From positions 13,467,912-13,531,911 of the forward strand of contig OZ023188.1 in assembly GCA_963995505.1 (NCBI GenBank): a stretch of DNA of 64,000 nucleotides. Reading direction: 5' to 3'. Positions 12,525 to 23,949 of this stretch are shown here, one piece after another. The translations under genes were made by a program, and so were the position numbers. Below the pieces are notes generated by a model. The model worked only from the letters and a program-made list of their open reading frames with translations. It was not told where the DNA came from and searched no databases. The DNA comes from Hypericum androsaemum (Eukaryota > Streptophyta > Magnoliopsida > Malpighiales > Hypericaceae). Numbering within the stretch: position 1 is the first letter of the stretch; each line of letters starts with the position of its first letter.

Positions 12525-12532
12525 GCCCTTTG
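12525..12532 (-). mobile_element. 5' head of the SINE split by the copia element
   Basis: A few bases (CAAAGGGC on the minus strand) separate the copia TAAAT duplication from the 18-bp SINE target duplication at 12533-12550. They complete the element whose body lies at 7528-7619. Confidence 0.7.
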
Positions 12533-13335
12533 GTAATTAGCTAGGCACCTATCATAGAAAAACTATGATAAATACTATCTAAGACATCTTCCAAAGTATC
12601 CCCACATGTTAAATAGTCCTATACTAAAAAGTCTCCTAATATGAAAATAGACTTAACTGTAAACTGTGGTTTTGGATTGAGTATGGACTACTAAAAAGTT
12701 GTCCCCATGGAAAGGACTGATTCAGAGCCATTGGATCTATTTTTTTAATTAAAAAAATTGATCTGATAGTCAATATTATACGAATGGTATTTTTGACTAT
12801 ATATCCCAAAAAATACCAACTAAGATTCTACCCACATTAATTCCGTTGCCCACATTGATTCCAAATTAATTCCACTTTTTGATCATATATCTCTTCCTCT
12901 TCCCCTCTCTTTCATGGTCACTTCTTTTTTCCCTCTCTCTCTCTCTCTAACGCTAAACCCAACCCCTTCTCTCATTCGCCTCTTTACTCATTTTTGTTCG
13001 CCAGAACCACCTTCAATAGGAAGAAGTTCGAAGCTAATCTCGCCCGCTTCTAGGTACCCCCTCCCACCACTCTTCTTCTCTTCGTCTTTCTTTTCTTTTT
13101 TTGGTACGCCGTCGACAACTCCTTCCTTCTCTTCTCCACCTACATCGTATTCTCCATGTAGCATGGCTTCGCCATGATCTGGCTGGCTCCGTCCGCACCA
13201 ACATTCTCGACGCCGCTACCGACGGCCTCTTCTGCTACCTCTTCGTCTCCGTCTGTGCCATGAACATCACATTTACCACCATGCTATTTTTGTATTTGTA
13301 CAATAGTATTTTTTGTATTGGTATATTTGTAGACT

Positions 13336-13965
13336 GATACTAATTTTCGGATGTAATGATAGTGGTTTTCAGATGTAGTGATACTGATTTTCAGATGTAA
13401 TGACATTAGTTTTCATATTTAATGATGCTGGTTTACAACTGTAATGATATTAGTTTTCATATTTAATGATATTGGTTCGCACGTTTACTTATAGTGGTTA
13501 GTATATTTATTGATAGTAGTTTGCACTTGTGGTGATAGTGGTTCGCATGTTCACTGGTATTGGTTAGCATGTTAATTAACGCTGGATTCCATGTCGAGTG
13601 ATAATGGTTTGCGTGTTTAATGATACTAGTTTTTGTATATAGTAGTTTTCATATATTAGTTTTCTGATATTGGTTTTCAGATGTTGGGATATTAGTTTTC
13701 GTATATTGGGATATTGGTTTTCGTATATAGTGATATTAGTTTGCATGTGTATCGATAGTAGTTTTCATATGTAGCGATATTGGTTTGCATGTGTAGTGAT
13801 ATTGATTTTCAAATGTTGGAATATTAGTTTTGAATTGTAGTGATATTGGTTTGCATATATAACAATATTAGTTTATATATATAGTTATATTGGTTTTCAT
13901 ATGTAGTGATATTGGTTTGTATGTGTAGTGATATTGGTATAGTAGTTAGCATGTTTACAAATTTT
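13336..13965. repeat. Degenerate 22-bp minisatellite, about 28 units
   Basis: Units follow a pattern like GATATTGGTTTTCATATGTAGT with frequent A/G, T/G and C/T variants and a few truncated units near 13620-13670. The period holds at 22 bp over long stretches. A short array of the same unit occurs at about 59530-59660. Confidence 0.85.
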
Positions 13966-13967
13966 AA

Positions 13968-14357
13968 AATATGCGGTCCGACCAGTCGGACTAGGATACG
14001 AGTGTAAAAGTATACCGGGTTTTGACCAAAAAATGGTTACCTTGCGAACCGAACTAAATTTGGTCGGACCAAATAGTCAGACCAAAAATTTGACCAACCT
14101 GGGGTGGTTCACCCAGATTTTTTAAATAAAAAAGCACATTTCTGGTCTGACCCGGTCTAATATTCCTATTTGTTATTCTAATATTTTTGATTAAAAAATA
14201 TAATATTTTTTGGTATGTATGCGATTACCTGTACAATTATACCCAGATTATATATAAATATATTTATTTTTCAAATAAAAAAATTTGGTCTGACCGGACG
14301 GACTGATCTAGAGTACGACCCAAAATTCTGGTCGACTCCGGGTCGTATTTTGAAGAC
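13968..14357. mobile_element. Possible MITE with TTYAAAATAYG termini
   Basis: The left end reads TTTTAAAATATGCGGTCCGACC; the right end, reverse-complemented, reads TTCAAAATACGACCCGG. The interior repeats GGTCGGACC/GGTCTGACC in both orientations around an AT-rich centre. No clear target duplication and no coding capacity. Confidence 0.45.
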
Positions 14358-14789
14358 CATCGATTTTCGTGAGTGAATAATTTTGAATTTTGAAAGGAAG
14401 AAGATTGTGAAGAGTTAACTAATAGTAGGGTTTTGGGTTTAAGGAAACTAATTAATTATTCTTCTCTACTTTGCTTTTGCTAATATTCTAATATTATCCC
14501 TGAATATAATTTTGTTGTACAAATTATCCCTTCACTTCTTTTAGTCCATATGAGTGGGGACTACTTCATGTCCCTGCTGAATCTATGCCCGTAAACGATT
14601 TTGGATTGAGTTGGGACAATATAAAAGTCGTCCCTACGGAGGAGATTTCGTTTGGACCATCAAATTATATTAAAAATCGCGTCTAGAGATCTGACCTTCA
14701 TAAAAAACCGTGTCTATAACCAAAATTAATTGATCCATTTCAGTGGGGACAATACCGAATCCAACCTTGTAAACTGTTAGTTTTGTTAT

Positions 14790-16017
14790 CATGTAGCTCA
14801 ACTTCCTAATATTCTCAAAAGTTAGGCCACTGACAGCTGCAAGTTGTTCGATAAAAGATGGTAGGAAGATCGGGATTGGTTCTCTTCAAAAAAAAAGATC
14901 GGGATTGGTTCTGGCCTTGTGGGCACTTTTCAGTCTATGCTTTTGTCTGAAATAGCCTCAAACCTAAGTGTAGCGGTGTGTGGAGAAGAATTTGGCTACG
15001 TCTAGAGAGTATGTATCTTTGGCAATAATTACATAGATTAGTGATTAATAAAGAATTCAGCCATTATCTTTTGATTTCCAGCATCAAATCATTGTCAAAA
15101 CCTCCGAATGATTCGTGATTTTGTGAAGAAAAAAAAAGTAATGCGAAGCGAGCAGATAAGTCAAAGCCGGTGGCTATGACCAAAAAGAACAAAGCAATGA
15201 TACTTATACAAAAAGATAAAACAATGGTAGTTGATGAAATGTACAATATAATTTCGCCAAAAGATTATAACAGAAACATGTTCCTCGTGTAGGATCCTAC
15301 AAGTTTGTTTGTCATCAAATATGTTTTCTTTAGAGACTATAATAGTGTCAATAAAAACACAAGGTATAGTCAATGTGTCATTTAATGGGCTTGGCCATAA
15401 CTCATCAGGGTCCGCCTGGTCCGCCCAATTGAGCTTGTGATCCTTGAAGCGGTGATGAATGAATAAAAATGAAGGATCATCTTATTGGACAATTATTAAT
15501 AATTATTTATATAAATAAACATCTTGAATTTTCATACGGTTTATTTATGTTGAGAAATTTGATTTTGAAAGAATTCCCTGTAGAAGGGAATCTAGGCCTT
15601 TGAAAATAAAGATGCTCAATCTCACGGGCGGTGACGTGATTTTGTAGTGTGTTCCCGAATGCGAGGTTGTTCGAAGTAAACTTATATCTATTTTTGTGCT
15701 CATCAATTTTCATTGGTGGTGATCATCATGGGTTCACCCCATGACACCCAGGCAGAAGGCCTCGGTCGGCCTTCTGCCCGACTTGGTGGTCATCGTGGTT
15801 CGCCTCGTCACTGGTTTGAGTCGCAACATTGTACTTAAACCTCGAGCAATTAAATAAGTATCAAAACTTGATAAACAACAAAAACCAATTTTAATTTTTA
15901 TCTACGTCTCCAAGCGCCCAATCCCTCCTCCCCAAAACACCAAAACCAAAACCAAAGGGAGAAGCACCAAAAAAGAAAAATAAAAAGGAAACCAAGAAAT
16001 AAAAAAAAATTAAAGAC
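14790..16017. other. Intergenic DNA upstream of the alpha/beta hydrolase
   Basis: No gene seen. It contains a 17-bp direct repeat (AGATCGGGATTGGTTCT, near 14869 and 14897) and a perfect 11-bp-stem hairpin at 15751-15778. The last 100 bases are A-rich and are probably the hydrolase 5' UTR. Confidence 0.5.
15751..15778. repeat. Perfect inverted repeat (hairpin)
   Basis: GGCAGAAGGCC, a 6-base spacer TCGGTC, then GGCCTTCTGCC. The 11-bp perfect stem is GC-rich in an otherwise AT-rich region. Function unknown. Confidence 0.6.
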
Positions 16018-18585
16018 ATGCCAGGCTGCTTCAGCCTCACAGCGAGGCGGGACGCGTGCTACCGGACGTCCTTCAACAAGAGCGGCCTCCGTTCTACCAC
16101 AACGGACCTCGGGGACGGGACGGTGGTGCACTGCTGGGCCCCGCGGGCCCACTCGGACTCCAAGCCCACGCTCGTCCTCATCCACGGCTTCGGCGCCAAC
16201 GCAATGTGGCAGTTCGGGGGGCTCCTCCCGTCCCTGAGGCCGCACTTCAACCTCTACGTCCCGGACCTCCTCTTCTTCGGCGACTCCCACACCTCCCGCC
16301 CCGACCGCTCCGAGTCCTTCCAGGCCACCGCCGTCTCCTCCGCACTGGCCTCCCTCCTCCCTTCCGCCGCCCCCTTCCACCTCTTAGGGATCAGCTACGG
16401 CGGCTTCGTGGCGTACCGGATCGCCGAGCAGGCGGCGCTGGGGCGCGTGAGGCGCGTGGTGCTCGCGTGCGCCGGGGTGTGCCTGGAGGAGCGGGACATG
16501 GAGGCCGGGATGTTCAGGGTCGGGAGCGTGGACGAGGCGGTGGAGATCCTGCTGCCTCGGTCGCCGGCGAAGGTGAGGGAGCTCTTCAAGCTGGTGTTCC
16601 ACAAGCCACCGCCCTCCGGCCCCTCTTGCTTCCTCGACGACTTTATCGAGGTCAGTCGGTCGTCTTCTTCCCTTTTTTTCCTGTCGTTTTCAATCGGGAG
16701 TGGACGTTGATGCAACGGAAACGACGAAAGGGTTTTTCCCTGGGGACTCGTTTTGTCTTCCTTTTGAGATAGCGAGGGGCCCCTTTTATACGCATTTAAT
16801 CAAAACTTCGTAAATATAATTTAATTTTGGGTAAATTATTTTAGGTTCTTGTCCCATGAAATTTTTATTTGAAAAATTATTTTGTTTCTTTTTATGTTTG
16901 GTTTAATTTTGACCCTATTATAACCATATTTTTAATAACATATTTTAGATTAAATCAGACAGAGAAGACGGCAAAATAATTTAGTGCACATATGTCCCAA
17001 AATTATACTTCAACCCCACCATCATCGTTCTTAGGTACTTCAAAATAAACAATTAATAACTAGAAGCATTAAATAGAAAATGTTGCAATTTAAATACTAG
17101 GAGTATTAAAGAAAATGATTAAAATCATTGCATTACATTAAATATTCGGTATTTTGACGCAACTAACGTTTTTTTTCATTTTTTCTCATTTAAAATTTTT
17201 ATTTCCAAAAGTATCCATAATGTTACATAAAAATATATATATTCCAATGTACTCGTACTCCCATACTATACCCTTATAATTTATAAACTGACTAAGTTTC
17301 GAGAACTTCTAAACAAAGTCTCTTCGTCTCATTTATTTTGAAATAGGATAAAAATTATAGCTGAATTAAATTTTCAAGCGCTTATATTGTTTAGTAAAAT
17401 AAGTACATAATTCTTCTCTTTTCAATAAATGTAATCTAATATCTTGATGACCATCTCTGGTATTAGTATAACCTTTTCTTTCTAATATAATAATTAATTT
17501 TTAAGAACTATTATTTCATTCATGAAGATAAAATAAAAGCGGCTACAGTAAATAAAAGTCTCTGAATTTAGTTATGAATCTAATTATGAAAATAAAATAA
17601 AATAATTTATATGTTGGGTCTTGAGGCCTTGTTCAAAGGGTGATGTTGGGGTGAATATTTGATACTGATGAGTTCTAGGATCATAGTTTGACCCTGGAGG
17701 AGACTTTTACTTGTCAGAAAGCAAGGGTGGAACATGTTTTTAGTTTTAGGTTCTTTTATCTTTTTGACAGGTGGCAAGCTCTCTCTCTCAAATAACTTGG
17801 TTAAGTTAGAGCACTGTTGTATTTTTACGTACTCGAATTTGAGACCTCATTAAACTAAAACAACACGCATATCGAAATATTTTTGGTATCTTTGATGTTA
17901 GTTCACCCAAATGATATTGAGGTGCAGTGCTGCTTACGAATTGCTTTCCCATTTTCAATTGTCGGCATGATGTAGATGCTCTCAAGTCTGAATTTCTTAC
18001 ATGAGCAGGTGTTGTGTACAGAATACCGGCAAGAGAAAAAAGAATTGATTTATGCATTGCACAAGGACAGGAAGCTGTCCGATCTTCCTAGGATTACACA
18101 AGTGATGATCTTATCCCTCCCTAATCATGTTTTTAGTGTTTGTATTAATGTTTGAAAGTTCACTTGTATTTGTCTTTCTATAAACAATTCTGAAGGCCAG
18201 TTCCTTGCATTTTATGCAGCCAACGCTTATAGTTTGGGGAGAACATGACCAGCTCTTCCCCATCGAGTTGGGGCACAGGTTGAAGAGGTCAGTCCTGAGA
18301 AATTGGTATCATGCCTGTCAGATAAGAATACATTTCTACTTCCACCCGAGTACCCTGCGATTTGATGTACTTTTGAATAAATATCACGTGGTTTAAAATA
18401 CATAAAAACGGTGACAAAAGGAGGTACATCATGTGATATGATTTGACGTCTGCAGGCATATTGGTGAAAATGCTGAAATGGTGATCATTAAGAACGTTGC
18501 GCATGCTCTCAATGTCGAGAAGCCCAAGGAGCTACTCAAGCACTTGAAATCTTTCCTCCTCACTGACACTGCACCCTCATCTTAA
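16018..18585 (+). CDS. Alpha/beta-fold hydrolase (plant 'alpha/beta-hydrolases superfamily')
   Basis: Predicted 307-residue serine hydrolase; substrate unknown. Exons 16018-16650, 18009-18101, 18220-18287, 18456-18585, all in frame. The fold signature is complete: oxyanion LIHGFGAN near residues 54-61, nucleophile Ser126 in GISYGG, acid Asp252 in WGEHDQ, and His281 in NVAHALN. Plants carry several such proteins, often labelled like bacterial meta-cleavage hydrolases; the label says little about the real reaction. Exon 1 is GC-rich while the 1.36-kb intron 1 and flanks are AT-rich, the 5' GC gradient seen in many monocot genes. The start is the first ATG of the frame and no signal peptide is evident. 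The gene converges on the HAD gene, with 351 bp between stop codons. Confidence 0.9.
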
Positions 18586-18936
18586 AGGAGTAAGCCACAA
18601 CAATGGCAACACCAAAGATTGACGTATTCGTGCTACCGGTAGCACGAAAGATGTCGGACGCTACGAGTCTGTCACCAGAGCCTAGTTTTATATGTCAGCT
18701 TCTATATGCAGAAGGAATTGAAACTGACATGGAAACATCTTGCATTCAAACGGTCATTAGCGCCAAAATGTATACAAAGCGTACAAGTTGCAATGGTTTT
18801 CAAAAAACACGAGTCCAAGCAACCCGCTCCATCCTAGCCAGCAGTGACAACCTCATTGAGCAGCAACTCCAAATCGTTTAATCTGCACAAGTTTGACAGG
18901 CAATGTGTAGTATTGTATTGGCTCACTTAAAATTAG

Positions 18937-21160
18937 TTAAACCAAAATTTTCGCGTACCCGACTGTACTCAAGTCGGGATATTTCGCAATAGCATCTGCA
19001 AAGTCCTGCATATGATGTACAGGTTCAGTCTCAATAACACGGCAATCCCGTCTGTAACTGCCAGAATGGTTAAAGTAGTAACCTGGTTGGCTGTTGAGGT
19101 CGTGTAGGTAATCACACATGACATCCCAGCGCCTGTGGCGGCCTGCACCAGTAGAACTTCCATCAACTTCTTTTCGGCTCTAAGCCGGATACTACTAAGG
19201 TGACACAAGCTCAGCGTTACTTTTCCGAAAGAGGACTAGCCAAAATCTTAGTACCAACTCATTTAGATTAGCGCAGACAGGCCTTGCTGGAACCGAAATT
19301 GTAGGAAGCTCAAGGAGCAATTTGAAAACTAAGAGTACCTGGAGACCGATGACGCTATCCTCCACGACCAGACAGTCTCTCACTGATACCCCTAGCTTCT
19401 GTAAGTCATAGAGGTGGAGTTTGTGATCCAATCAAACTGTGTTCCTTGTGACTTGTGCATTTCGGTGTTTAAGGTTTGTCGACGACAGTGATAGATGTGA
19501 GAACGTTCGATGTGATTAAGTACCTCAGCAGCTGTCTGATAGATTGAAGGATCGGGCTTCTTTACCTTCACATCATCACCTACAAATTCATTGAGATGAG
19601 AAAAGGGTGCCCATGATTCTAGGTGGAGATCAAATAAAAACAGACTGCAGAAATGATCGGATCAAGCTTCAGAAACATATAGATTGGTTGACATCCAACT
19701 AGATAAGTGACCAAGCGACGAGGCATTTCCAAACAATCGAAATCGATAGATGCATTATCATCGTAGAACAACGATGAGCACATCCGTTCGGATGCATTCA
19801 CAAACCTGCGAGGAAGCAATCGAGACCTTGAAAGCGCTCCTGTTGCATGAAATAATACATGATGTGTAAATGTCAGCGGTACGATCAGAGTGGTTCGAAA
19901 CTGCATATAGCATTTAGATGTCGTCGGAGCATGGGCTTACGATTCCTATAAGGTTCTCAAGACAAAGTACAACTGAACTTTTGGTTGCTGCAGAGCAGAC
20001 AGCTAGCTTTTTCCCCTGAAACAGAAAAGGGACAGAGGACGAGATGCGCTTAAATTCGTCATCAAGATATATCGACTCGATTAATTCACCGACGGCTGCT
20101 TGCATTATTGATTCTTATATAAACAGGGAAACAGATAGACTTACAGCAGCCTTGGCCTCGTCCATCAGCCGCAGAACACCAGGTCTAGGTTCAACCTGTT
20201 CCAGATAAGTGAGCAAGTAACGCTACTAATAACCCATCATTTAATTGAAGAAATGAGCAAGTTTCCAAATATATAATATAATGTAGAACTCCTCCTTACC
20301 GTTCCAGACTTGATTATTGATTTGTACCTCTCAGTTTTCCAATCCTACAGAAACAATCCACAATTACCATCAATGATCATCACTGGGAGTTGTACAAATA
20401 TTTAACCAACTCGGAAAGTTCAAGGCAATGCCGCTTGAGTTCGGTTATGTCAGCCTAATAGAAGCATCCAGGTTTATCGGATAGCCGAGTTCGGTTAGAT
20501 TAAACCAAACATCCTGCTCATGCTGACATTTTCCTAGCTTAGTACCTGAAGGGTATCAATCAAGTTGGCTCGAGACTCGTCGTCCTCGGGAGCCATCTCG
20601 GATATAGTTGAAGTGGGCCAACCATGCTCCTTAAAGTACCTGTCAAGGACAGACCAAAACCCATCTCAGTTGTCAACTAAACAACCAAACCAAACTAACC
20701 AACAGGGAGAAGAGATAGAGAAAAAGGGGGAAAGATACCATCGCATTTTGGGTTTGCCACCACCAATAAGGTTCTGGAGCTCGTCATAGAACTCCTCGTC
20801 CCAGTAAAGAGGCGGCGAAGAAGAGGACAGCTGGCCAGGGCAGCGGACATTGAAGTGAGCGAATGCATCATTGTAAGCTTGACGGTGGAGATGCTCCGAC
20901 TCGAGTATAACACCATCACAGTCGAAGATTAGAGCTTCAAGAGAAGCCGAAGATGCTGACGACGATGATGAAGCATAGGCAGGTTGAGCCAAGCCCCGTT
21001 TAGCAGCAAGTGTCAGCGTTCTAGGCAGTCCGAAATGGACCCGGACGGAGCAAACAGGTAGAGGGACATAGCGAGAAGGCGAGAAGGAAGAAGACGGTAT
21101 CCGGTTTCGGTGGGGGATGGAAGAGGAGAGGGTTGGGTGGGAGATGAGCGTTGAAGCCAT
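18937..21160 (-). CDS. HAD-superfamily hydrolase, CbbY-like, chloroplast-targeted (At3g48420 type)
   Basis: Predicted 321 residues in ten exons: 21160-20739, 20639-20546, 20344-20300, 20195-20145, 20015-19941, 19839-19806, 19579-19524, 19398-19339, 19142-19083, 19005-18937. The first ~65 residues are Ser/Thr/Arg-rich, as in a plastid transit peptide. HAD motifs: I, FDCDGV with Asp80 and Asp82; II, CSAATKSS; III, Lys in KKPDPSIY; IV, VVEDSVIG. CbbY proteins dephosphorylate inhibitory sugar bisphosphates such as xylulose-1,5-bisphosphate, a Rubisco misfire product; assignment to that reaction is by family. MASTL at 21160 is preferred over an in-frame ATG at 21250, which would put extra sequence before the transit peptide. 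The C-terminus (ending YAKILV) seems about ten residues short compared with my recollection of relatives. Confidence 0.88.
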
Positions 21161-21630
21161 TAGTACTGGTGGAGAGAGCTTTTCTCCAACCTTTGGGAGG
21201 TAGTTTGAAGATGATGTTAATATGTGGCGGGTGATAGCTTGTGGGCCCACCAGCCGGATTTAACTGTCGTTTCATATTTCTGTTACGTGGTAAGCGCCTT
21301 CCTTTTGTTGCTGTCAGCGGCCCATGAAACATTTTACTATTGGAAATATTAAATGGATATAATTTTGTTGGTAACTTACAAGAATAGTCGATCCATCCTT
21401 GGAATTTTAGAAGGTAAAATTTGAACCAACTTAGTGAAAACTTTTCTGATTTATCAATAAAAGATCAGCCACCGGAACAGGAGCCTTGCACATATCCAGC
21501 AAAAATGCTGTGGAATGACTGATGCCAAGCACTGGCTTGTCTTTCAGCATACAAGCAAACTAACTCTAGCCTATACCAGAACCTTTTTGGTATAGCAGAA
21601 TGCCGAGTAAAGGGCGACCCTCGGACAGTA

Positions 21631-23082
21631 CTACAATGTCGTTCCGCCACCATCGGACATAAGAGATGCAGCAGCGGCTGCGGCAGTGGGAACAACTCCA
21701 GTCGAAACACCGGGTTTTGACAAGTGCAAGAGCCTGCAAAAAGAGAGCAATGGCTATAGAGCATGCCAGGATGAGGTTTAGTACAGTTATGAGCAGAGAT
21801 AGTACTGCTTACGGGGCAAGATATTCGCAGAACGATGACATTGCAGAAGCAACTTCAGAATAATTCTCGGAACTGGCAGGTGCTGTTACTTCAACCAGCT
21901 GTATTCCGGGGGTTACTGGCACAGCTTCGTCGGTTGCATGCAGCTTTAGCATCTTATTAATGGACGATACAGTGATAGTTATCAGAGCAGTCTTTTGGAA
22001 ATGGAAAGAAAATCCGACTCGAAGCAGTTCATGGTCTAATTTGTATCCAAGAGCGTAGAATAAGCGCAGAACGTTCTTGCTAGCTTTGCTTTCCACCATA
22101 TTCCTGACCAGAACAGAGAGTTGATCTGCACCAGCGCCTCTCACCGCACCACCAACATGCTTAACCGTCCTATAAGATAAAACATTTTCATAAGAACAGA
22201 AAAGAATAACATCAAAGCAGAAACCCAACATAATCAACGTGATCCTCAATACCAAGTCGGTTCAGGCTGCTCAAGATCACACAAAAGCCGAACCTCTGAA
22301 GGTACATGTCCTGAAGCATTAAGCAATAAAGTTGTAAATTCTTCAGGCATACCAAAACAAACAAAAACCCCCAAACGGGGCCATAAAAAGCAATGCATTC
22401 TCTTAATAAGCATGCATCTGTGCATAACCTTTCAGACAATTTGGATAAGCTTTTCCACAACAGGCATGCCAGAATTGCATCATAGGGTATCAAAGTGCAT
22501 ACGGTTGGATACCGACACGCTTTGAACTCAAGTTATCCCAGTTACAAAGCATAGAGGGAGACATGTTACCAAGGAAGCACAGGTATCACCACCAAAACGA
22601 CCAGTGCAAAAACATCGTTACAATCGAAAAGCGCATGAACTAGAGCCAAAGCGATAAAGATTCCAGCTTCCACATAGCAACATCACACACATGTACAATT
22701 ACAGAAGGACCCAACAGAAAAACGTACCAAGATTGGGACCGCTCTTGAGGCACAACTCATGAACCCTTAACCGCTCTTTATGGACACCGCACAGACCTTG
22801 AAGAAGAATCTCCAGAGCCTCCACATGCTGCAGCCACTTAATACAGCTAAATTAACACATAAATACAACAATTCACAATTTTAACAGCTAATTGTCATCC
22901 ACCCAAAACACGAAACAAGGAAGACCCAACAATTGTTCCTTTGCTCTTATTTTACTTGCACCAACAACTAAGTACCCATAATAGAGGAGGAAACAATTAA
23001 CAGAAAGATGAAAGCTTTTTGGGTTAACTCGAGGAAAGGGAAGTACCTGGGTCTCTATAATGCCTTGTACCACGCACTCCAT
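21631..23082 (-). CDS. MED18: Mediator of RNA polymerase II transcription subunit 18
   Basis: Predicted 217 residues in five exons: 23082-23047, 22827-22728, 22310-22253, 22169-21813, 21733-21631. All phases join and the length matches plant MED18. Recognised from MECVVQGIIETQ, HVEALEILLQGLCG, VKHVGGAVRGAG, ALGYKLDHELLRVG, HATDEAVPVTPGIQLVEV and a C-terminus with an alanine run followed by SLMSDGGGTTL. MED18 sits in the Mediator head module with MED20 and links activators to RNA polymerase II in the nucleus; in Arabidopsis it affects flowering, defence and ABA responses. The start is the conserved MECVV; the same frame stays open upstream to an ATG at 23202. It lies 470 bp upstream of the HAD gene on the same strand. 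Confidence 0.95.
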
Positions 23083-23469
23083 CTCTGGGACCTTTGCTTC
23101 ATTCCCCGAAACCAAGTACCCAGAAAGAACAAGAGTCCGGACCGCGCGTTCGGGGAGTGTACGACTGGAAATTAGAGCAGAAAGCCAGTCGTCTTGCGTC
23201 ATTTCTTTTTGTGGGCTGGGCTTGGTGCTTTGGTTTGCTTCTTCGTTTTCACATTAGTTCGGCCCGTAAAAAGGCGCAAGATTAAATAAATAAATAAATC
23301 CAATCCTTGAAGGATATTAACGACGAATTTTTTAAGATAATAAATTAAAATAATGCAATTTTCAATGAATCTCCAAACTACGCTAAAATTTTCGAAAATT
23401 TCAGTGTGTGGCAGATGGCTTGGAGGATGCTCAAGCTGATGGGATGATTTTTTTTTAAAATTAAATTAA

Positions 23470-23890
23470 ATTTTGGATCCTAGGGATGGATGCCTTTTAT
23501 GCTCCATTTTGTCTATGGGGATGATGAGTCTGGAAACCACCTGCTTCTATTCTGTAAGTTCTAACACAGCATTTGGGATAAGGAAATTTGGCATTCAATG
23601 GTGTGTCTTTGTTTCCATGGGATCCGCCCTACCAAGCTGGAAAGGCGTGGTTAGGGGAACACGGGTATGGTTTGCACTATTTGGGGCTATTTTGTGGGGA
23701 CTATGGATACATAGAAACCGAGTTAGTTGTCTTTGATGAAATCAAGAACGACCAGGAACTCGCACTCCATTCTCTACTGGGTCAGAAGAGAATGGCTTCA
23801 TTGGTCGAATGTTTTGCTAGGCAACCAAGATTTGATATAGCTCTGGATTCGTTAAAAAGGAGCAGGGCGGGGGGTGGTAAAGTCTATCTG
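23470..23890 (+). mobile_element. LINE relic (zf-RVT/RT C-terminal fragment), decayed
   Basis: Across two or more frames one reads DDESG.HLLLFC, then WKGVVRGTRVWFALFGAILW and GLWIHRNRV followed by FDEIKNDQEL. This pattern is typical of the zinc-binding region after the reverse transcriptase of plant L1-type LINEs. Frameshifts and stops interrupt it. Ends are not defined. Confidence 0.6.
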
Positions 23891-23949
23891 TTAAGTTGCT
23901 CTCAGGATGTGTCTTCCGACAGTGGCACGTAAAGACACAATTCATGACA

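Larger units (their letters stand above)
12640..14790. repeat. Composite repeat zone with flanking direct repeats
   Basis: Two imperfect direct repeats of about 80 bp lie at roughly 12670-12760 and 14600-14685, both containing TTTTGGATTGAGT followed by a GTC-CC-GGA segment. A third related segment is at about 59450-59515. Between the first two lie CT-rich DNA (12895-12950), a 22-bp minisatellite and an inverted-repeat element. No convincing protein: the frames at 12914-13337 are low-complexity. Element class unknown. Confidence 0.5.

Noticed and set aside
12914..13337. Two overlapping plus-strand frames as a gene 5' end
   Set aside because: Ser/Pro/Phe-rich low-complexity translation of CT-rich DNA leading into a minisatellite; no continuation exon.
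16056..16772. A 238-codon frame overlapping the hydrolase first exon, and minus-strand frames there
   Set aside because: Arg/Pro/Gly/Ala-rich shadow frames caused by high GC; the true frame has a complete catalytic triad and continues through three more exons.
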